Source: Rhizomucor pusillus (taxonomy: Eukaryota > Mucoromycota > Mucoromycetes > Mucorales > Lichtheimiaceae). Taken from it: a stretch of DNA of 64,000 nucleotides. The stretch spans positions 1 to 64,000 of the forward strand of contig FWWN02000656.1 of NCBI GenBank assembly GCA_900175165.2, read 5' to 3'. Shown here in pieces: positions 58,178-64,000 of this stretch (positions are counted from its first letter, which is position 1; each line of letters begins with the position of its first letter). The notes under the pieces are model-generated. The model was given only the letters and a program-made list of their open reading frames with translations. It had not been told where the DNA came from and searched no databases. The translations under genes were made by a program, and so were the position numbers.

Positions 58178-60010
58178 GCTTGGAAACAGGGATGCAGAAT
58201 AAAAAGTTAAAAGAAGGAAGAAACACCAAAAACCACGGAATGAAAGCACTTTAAGACCGCGCATGTGAGGACAAGCAGGAAGTGGATTGGGGGAAGATTG
58301 ATTTTCCGGTTTCCGGTTCAAGAGTATAGTGGCCCAAACATGGTAAGTGACGAATCCGCTCTTTTTCTGGTGTCAAACGCGTCTTAACTGGAAAAGAAAG
58401 CCATGGGTCTCAAGATGTGTGGATAACGATAGCCCTCTAATGCTTCCTGCCTGTCTGGCATGTGCATCATGCAGGTACATATGTACTTTGTCTGCATGAT
58501 CTGGGTATCGCTTACTAATCTGCAAATCTACATTTACATCTTTTATCGCGTGGCTGTTTCATGGTGCGCAACTCACGAGGTCGCAGGTAAATTTCAATAT
58601 TTAGTATTGACGCGTCAGTACACAGTTTAGACAGCTGTTTCTTGTCCTCATCCGAGTTAGTCTGTTATTTAATTACCATGAAGAACGCAAGATCTGCCAC
58701 GTTTTTGTGTTAGGAGGAAGGAAGGGCATAGTCTGTGCAACCTTGGACTGATTTTTCGAGAACGTTTAAGACTACGTGGATGCTTGCATGATATGTAGCA
58801 TGCATACATGTACTAGTGCATCGGCATACATAGCTGCTATCATTACTGTCGTTATTTTACGTAGACGCCACAGAAAACGGCCAGTAATAGCAATCATGTC
58901 AGTATAATTTGGGAACCAGTTCATGCCATCTATTGACTGTGTCTCTTTTCATGCAAAACAGTGTGACTATTATAATAATTGACATAGCATAGGGATGACA
59001 AAGGAAGATAAGATGACTTTCGATATGTAACGTGTCTGTGCGGGGTAGTAAAGATATTCCGCGAAGAACGATATCGAACAGCTAGTCCTCCGGCATGTCG
59101 GCAATGCCTATCATCAGATGGTCGAGACATGCACCCAGGCCATGTCAATTCAACGACAACAACAAGAATTGCATGACAAACAAATATGCGGATAATCGCC
59201 GGCAGATATATCTGGTTTTTTACCGGTCTTTTTACCGTCTCCGGTAAAAAAGCTTACACATTGCATACAAACGTTGATGTTGATGATGAATAAAAGAAAA
59301 AATTTCGCGTTTTGCTGGATGAAATGATCTAAAAATTGTCCAACAACGAAAATTTTTCGCTGCTCTGGGCAGCGGTGTTGGTTGAAAAGACATGAATAAG
59401 ATTGGAAAGATAGAGAGAGAAAAAAATAATGGACCATGAGAACCGACGGATCACGAACTCCTCAATGATGACAAAAAAAAATGCCAAGGTTCCTTGCGCC
59501 TCGCATCTGTTGGCGTAGCATGCGGAAAACGTGTTGGCAGAAGGAAAGGAGAAACGTGCGTATGCACTTCCCTATTGTCCGCGTTGCGCTTTAAGAAGAT
59601 CTTAGTCTAAGTGCAACGATACACAGTGATATCACTCGCGAATCTTTCCTTGTCGAAGGATGTGTAGAATCCATTTTATCCAGTTTCCTTTACCAGGTGT
59701 ATCACGCCAGAAATAGATTGGCTGCTGGTCGGTGCCCGGATCTTCAGCCGAATCAGCGGCCTGTTGTCCCACCAGGAACATTTTATCGACATCATCAGCG
59801 TGTCATTCACAGTAAAGCACTAGGTTGTCCTCGTTTATTGATGATGAATTACAGTCCTGAGAGGGTATTTATGCCAACGCATACGAGAAAGAAATGAACG
59901 ATATGTGACTAAGAGGGTGAATGAGAGGAAGACAGGATATGTACAATATAAAAGGGAGAGGGGAGAAACGAGATGGAAAAGGGAGCGGGAGATAAACATG
60001 CGTGGTATAA
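58178..60010. other. Long gene-poor stretch
   Basis: 1.8 kb. The only frame I would note is a minus-strand one of 49 codons at 59632-59781 (MFLVGQQAADSAEDPGTDQQ, ending RQGKIRE), with no known domain. TTTACCGG repeats occur near 59218-59246 (TTTTTTACCGGTCTTTTTAC). No RNA gene was recognised. Confidence 0.45.
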
Positions 60011-60913
60011 TTAGATGGAAAATCTTCTAACTAAAGGCTCGCCGCCCACGAGCCAAGGGTCGTCGTCGGAGTACATGAAATCTGCTGCAGCTGCCGTTTT
60101 GTCGTTCATAGCGTTCACAAGGATAGGAGATATCTGTGACTGGTAAAAGTATGTATCTCTGGCGACAATTTCAATGTGCATGAATCCACGCATTTCCTCT
60201 TTCTGGTCGCGCGATTTTCCATTATCGAGCACGACCGTGAATGGGCAAGGGAAGGCAGTATCTGTTAGCGTGAACTTTGTTCGTTCGTCGTCCGATAATG
60301 CCTCCAGTCTTGCTTGGTTCTTATAATCGAAGCGGCACATGCCCTTTGAGCCATCAAGAGAATCTTGCTCGTACCACCAGACAGGTGCTACTATGCGACG
60401 CACGTTTTGTCCAAGTATCAATGGCCGCGGCGGCAAGGGTTCAGTCTCCAACTCTGTCTTGCTGGGAGCTGGGGACATCATCATCATAGTAACCGGCCGC
60501 TGCTTGACCGTAGTAGAGACCTTTGGTTTAGGTTTTGGATGAAATTCGATCACGCAAGGACCAAGTGAAGGATGGTTCAGTTGACATGACTGGTGGTGAC
60601 GGTTGTAGCTAGATTCAAGCACATATTGGCACTGGTCTTCAAAGCGTATCCAATTAGAGATCTCGTCTTCAGTTTGCAAGTTGCTTTGTAAGGAGCCTGT
60701 CAAGGAGACATTGTAATACCACACAGGCTCCAATGTTCGGAAGATGCCCCTAGTCTCGTATATGGCACCCGGAGGCGGTGTGGATGGATTTTGAGAGGAT
60801 GAAGCTGTGGAGATGGATGCCATTGATGCCGCTGGGGACGGGCCGAAAGCATTTTGTTGCTTTCTGCTATGCTTGTTGTTGCCACGTTTCAGAATATTCT
60901 TCAAGGACTTCAT
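60011..60913 (-). CDS. Protein with two WWE-like segments
   Basis: Single-exon gene of 300 codons from the ATG MKSLKNILKRGNNKHSRKQQ (in-frame ATGs also lie upstream, e.g. MACVVSR at 60979). After a basic, Ser/Pro-rich N-terminus, two related blocks occur. The first is LEPVWYYNVSLTGSLQSNLQ, then ISNWIRFEDQCQYVLESSY. The second is APVWWYEQDSLDGSKGMCRF, then YKNQARLEALSDDERTKFTL. Both recall the WWE fold (PVW-aromatic-aromatic, then W/F and an LE pair), as found at the N-terminus of DDHD phospholipases and in ubiquitin/ADP-ribose proteins. A Pro-rich linker separates them. No catalytic domain follows. The function is unknown; a binding or adaptor role is a guess. Confidence 0.6.
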   Translation of the reverse strand: MKSLKNILKRGNNKHSRKQQNAFGPSPAASMASISTASSSQNPSTPPPGAIYETRGIFRTLEPVWYYNVSLTGSLQSNLQTEDEISNWIRFEDQCQYVLESSYNRHHQSCQLNHPSLGPCVIEFHPKPKPKVSTTVKQRPVTMMMMSPAPSKTELETEPLPPRPLILGQNVRRIVAPVWWYEQDSLDGSKGMCRFDYKNQARLEALSDDERTKFTLTDTAFPCPFTVVLDNGKSRDQKEEMRGFMHIEIVARDTYFYQSQISPILVNAMNDKTAAAADFMYSDDDPWLVGGEPLVRRFSI

Positions 60914-63535
60914 AGCGTTAAAAAGATGATAGATGAAAACGGGACTAGCCGGTAACCATCGAGACACGACGCACGCCATTTTTATATTGCTTGCAGAGCG
61001 CGGAATTTCAACCCGAATTCTAACAACTTTTTTTGTCACGTCGGTACACTGGCAGCACCAGCCATCTCCTCGTTTTACTGCGAATATCTGTCATTGAACT
61101 CCTCTTTTTTTGTCTCTCTCTTGGCTGCGGCGTAGTTTGCTTTACTATTTCGTTTAGATCCTTCTCGGTTACACACATGCTGCGATCCAGCTACTAAATG
61201 ATTTTCCGTATCCGGGTTTTCATCCATATCGCTTCTTACATAAGAAATTGCGCGTATCATATGTAGACAACAATTACGCAGTGTCATTTGCCTAGTCAGA
61301 TTCGTAACTTTTTGAACGTGCTGGAGCATTTGGCTTACAATCAGGGGGCGGTAACGCGTGAATGGATAGCAATGTATCCTGGATCGTCTCATGCAGGAGC
61401 GAGTGCTGTCGATGAACAACAAAAATTTCGGCGCATTGTTCGCAAGGAAAGAAAACAACAAATAAAAATACAAAGAACCTAATTTCAGTTCCACGGCCTC
61501 GAGCGACCTGTGTGTGATATATCCTGGAACACCAGCACCGTTTCCTCTAATATCTCATAAATCCTGTCCCATGAACATTTCTTCTACCAGCCCTCCCAGA
61601 GTATATTTTATCTGCCTCCTAGATGGCGTCCGTCCAAGGTAGTTATGGATAGGAAAACCACAGCTCGAGCCCGCTTTTCCGTACCTTTGTGAGATCGTAT
61701 GCAATGATACTAAATCTATTTACGTTCAGCCGCGCATGCCTCTTTTTTGTCCGATGGATCTAAGCCGTAATCTCTCGTCGAACATTGAATTGCGCAAGAA
61801 ATCTCAATTCTGAACCTTGTTTTTAATATCCAGGATGCAACAGAACTTCTCATTAGTTTGAGGCGTTCTACCCTTTAAAGCCTCGAGCCTGCTGTTAATA
61901 CATTTTCGATCAAGAACTATTGCTATCAGAGACGCGAGAGAATAATCGGACAACGCAATGCTGCAACGAATCGTTATGTATATGTTATGATTATTACTGT
62001 AGATTGCACCATCTTTCCCACAGGGTAGCCCCTGTCATACCCGAAAAGCTGGACGTCCCCAGAATAAGGACTAAAAGGAATAACTCTCAAATAGAATAAT
62101 GACGATCCATTCTAAATGGAAAAAGTGCACTCCATTCCAATCACAGCCGGAGCTGTGCATACAAATGTGGCAAAGTAACAGTGGATCTGGCATTACTACG
62201 GTGGCGCGCGCCTCTTTAAATGTCTCTGCGCTTCTAAAGAGAAGTGCAATTGGTTCCACAATTAGCGCAAAAGACTTGGCTTACCTTGGCATTACCATCG
62301 GGTCTTGGCTTTTACCAATTGCTAGTTGCTTCTTGCCACCAGCGCAGTCTAAGAAAAGTACACGATCTGAACAGAGAAAACGCCACGTGCTGCACAAAGA
62401 GCCTTTAATGGAGAAACACAAAGAGTCTTGACTGATTTGGAAACCCGTGTGATTCTGTGGAACTTTTTTCATTTTGTTGTTGCAAATGCAGTGCTACACC
62501 AGGAATTCTCCTCCCCAACGCAAACATCCCCTTCCCAACTTGCTCCCTCTCCCCGGAACGACTATGGCCCACGAGTTATACGGCATAAAAGACGTCATGT
62601 TTTGGGTTAATAACAACAAAGACACGAGCCATAAGTAAAAGCTACGTTGCTGCAGCTGCAGACGTTTCTCATCTCGGCAGCTCGTCCTCCAGATAACTTT
62701 AAATTTATTCCGACATTGCTCCAGTTTGGACTGCTGTCGGTAAATGATACCTGCGTTATCTACTGTTTACATGCATCGAGTGCGGCAGTCCAGTGCATCT
62801 TTTCTCATGGAGTGTACGTCGTCTCAAATGTTTTAGTGCAATTGCAAAGCGCTCTGAAGCTGTTAACAATTGAGGAAATTTATCACCGAGGAAGAGAGAG
62901 TCTGCCTCGTCACACTACATAATGTGCCACAGGATGGACAAAAGCCGTCGTCAAATGCCCAAGCCATTTGTACTCCCTCAACTATATCGATATCGTCAAT
63001 GTCATGCCCGATCTGACGTCGCGCGAGTAGATGAAACCTCAGCAGCTGCTAAGCAACGAGCTAACCAAAAGAACTACAAACCGAGGTTAGAACGGGCGCT
63101 TTGTCTCCCCGTTACCCCAATGCGAGCGCCCTTAAGTTTGAAACGCAAATAACCATTAATGGAAGAAATTCTTCGAACGCGTATTTCCCGTTCCAGACTA
63201 CATAGCCCCGGGCTCAACGCTGAGAGACTGGTTAGATATGTATAACTGGAATGACTCAATACAAAACTTCTTTAATTGACAAGTTACTTTCAATGTTGGT
63301 ACAAACATATTAATCAACGACTATAGAAAAAGGACAAAAGATGAAAAGTCAAAACTTGGAAAGATGAAAAGATTGAGGGGGGCATAGATGTAAGATATAC
63401 ATAGTGAGGAATAAGCTATACATATGATAATAACAATAAGGTAAACTGCAATATAGATATATACAATGAAAAACGCGAAGATAAAGAAGGAGGATCCGGG
63501 GGCATAGAAAGAATTCAAGGAATGTTTAGGGTGGC
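60914..63535. other. Gene-poor region with unassigned open frames
   Basis: 2.6 kb. A minus-strand frame at 61075-61494 (139 codons, with a basic and Glu-rich tail ending REGSKRNSKANYAAAKRETK KEEFNDRYSQ) and plus-strand frames at 61288-61482, 62099-62431, 62647-62922 and 62922-63152 have no recognised domains. None shows a clear chain of exons. The stretch could be decayed sequence or hold a lineage-specific gene. I see no terminal repeats. Confidence 0.35.
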
Positions 63536-64000
63536 AATGTTCTCGAAAGAAGGCGTTGCTGAGCTTCTTGGGAACCTGTATTAGGAGGAGGAAAGGGTCT
63601 CTGTCAATATAACCATTCTTTGCATTTCGCAGTTACACAGATTCTTCAAAGAACTTACCATGCTCAGCGGCTAGCTGGTATAGATCCATAGCTTTTGAGT
63701 GATCAACAACGACAACGTCCCATCCATGCGCATAATATTCGGCTAGATAAAACACAGCCTCTGCATAGTCGAGTTCATCTTGCTCATCGAGTCCTTCTTC
63801 GTCCAGTAGGTCTTGATGATGCGTTACAACACGCCCGAACCATTCAAAAGCTTTAGTTCGGTCCTTCTCAACGCCTAGTCCAGAATGGAAGCACTTTGCA
63901 ACATGGATAAACACTTTAGGTTCGCCACCGTCTTGTGTTGCCAACTTTAGCAAACTTGCAGCTGCTTCTGTTGGACGCGCGGGTATATCACCCCAACCAT
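63536..64000 (-). CDS. Sel1-repeat protein, 5' part outside the window
   Basis: Partial gene; its beginning lies beyond position 64000. The visible part reads GWGDIPARPTEAAASLLKLA, then KVFIHVAKCFHSGLGVEKDR, TKAFEWFGRVV, FYLAEYYAHGWDVVVVDHSK and AMDLYQLAAEHG. An intron with donor GTAAGTTC leads to a last exon SQEAQQRLLSRTLPP with the stop at 63536-63538. The pattern AxxxLAxxYxxGxGVxxDxxKAxxWxxxAAxxG is that of Sel1-like repeats, found in fungal chitin synthase activators (Chs4/Skt5) and ERAD factors (Hrd3). I cannot tell which subfamily from this part. Confidence 0.8.

Noticed and set aside
63156..63240. Short plus-strand peptide resembling a transposase C-terminus
   Set aside because: The similarity (Arg/Leu pattern before a short Asn-rich end) is too weak and too short to assign to hAT or any other family.

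Overview
The window is nuclear DNA of a fungus, most likely an early-diverging one (Mucoromycota, zygomycete type). Evidence: a complete translation elongation factor 3; short GT-AG introns of about 55-75 nt in almost every gene; and a mix of yeast-like genes (RRP15, PWP1, KTI12, TUP1, VPS41, GEP4) with genes that budding yeast lacks (mitochondrial ClpP, CFIm25/NUDT21, a BORCS8-like and an EED/ESC-like protein). A decayed Helitron/Fanzor element also resembles mobile families I associate with Mucorales. The species is not identified. All gene models come from reading frames, splice sites and remembered family features; no search was run.

Layout. 0.6-2.8 kb: RRP15 (ribosome biogenesis) and CLPP (mitochondrial protease), plus strand. 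3.6-8.1 kb: SPF1-type P5A ATPase, minus. 8.3-11.2 kb: a CsbD-like small protein and a sucrose/alpha-glucoside (SUT-type) transporter, convergent. 12.2-17.5 kb: PWP1 and the highly expressed, intronless YEF3 (EF-3), plus. 17.6-22.8 kb: three minus-strand genes, a SMYD-type SET/MYND protein, a SAM methyltransferase and a TPR/F-box/LRR protein of Pof3/Dia2 type. 23.9-27.3 kb: PHO89-type phosphate transporter, BORCS8-like protein and COX13, plus. 27.3-33.9 kb: CFIm25 (minus), EED-like WD40 protein and tetraspanin-like protein (plus), TUP1 corepressor (minus). 34.4-37.3 kb: an orphan cysteine-rich exon, KTI12 and TSA1 peroxiredoxin. 37.4-40.3 kb: a mobile-element relic in which the N-terminal part of a Helitron protein runs in frame into the RuvC part of a Fanzor (eukaryotic TnpB-like, RNA-guided nuclease family). 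41.1-45.0 kb: GLO2 and an MFS transporter. 45.3-50.5 kb: peroxisomal ABCD half-transporter (minus), ubiquitin-L40 fusion (plus), Ran GTPase (minus). 50.9-58.2 kb: VPS41 (minus), GEP4 (plus), cytochrome P450 (minus). 58.2-64 kb: gene-poor, with a WWE-like protein and a Sel1-repeat protein cut by the window edge.

The genes do not form one pathway. They are a typical mix of housekeeping functions: ribosome and translation (RRP15, PWP1, YEF3, UBI-L40, KTI12), mitochondria (CLPP, COX13, GEP4), membrane traffic (VPS41, BORCS8-like), chromatin (TUP1, EED-like, SMYD) and transport. The most unusual content is the Helitron/Fanzor relic, followed by non-standard gene structures: an apparent AT-AC intron and a GC-AG intron in GEP4, a GC-AG intron in the SMYD gene, a 6-nt microexon in CLPP, and a start codon split by an intron in SPF1.
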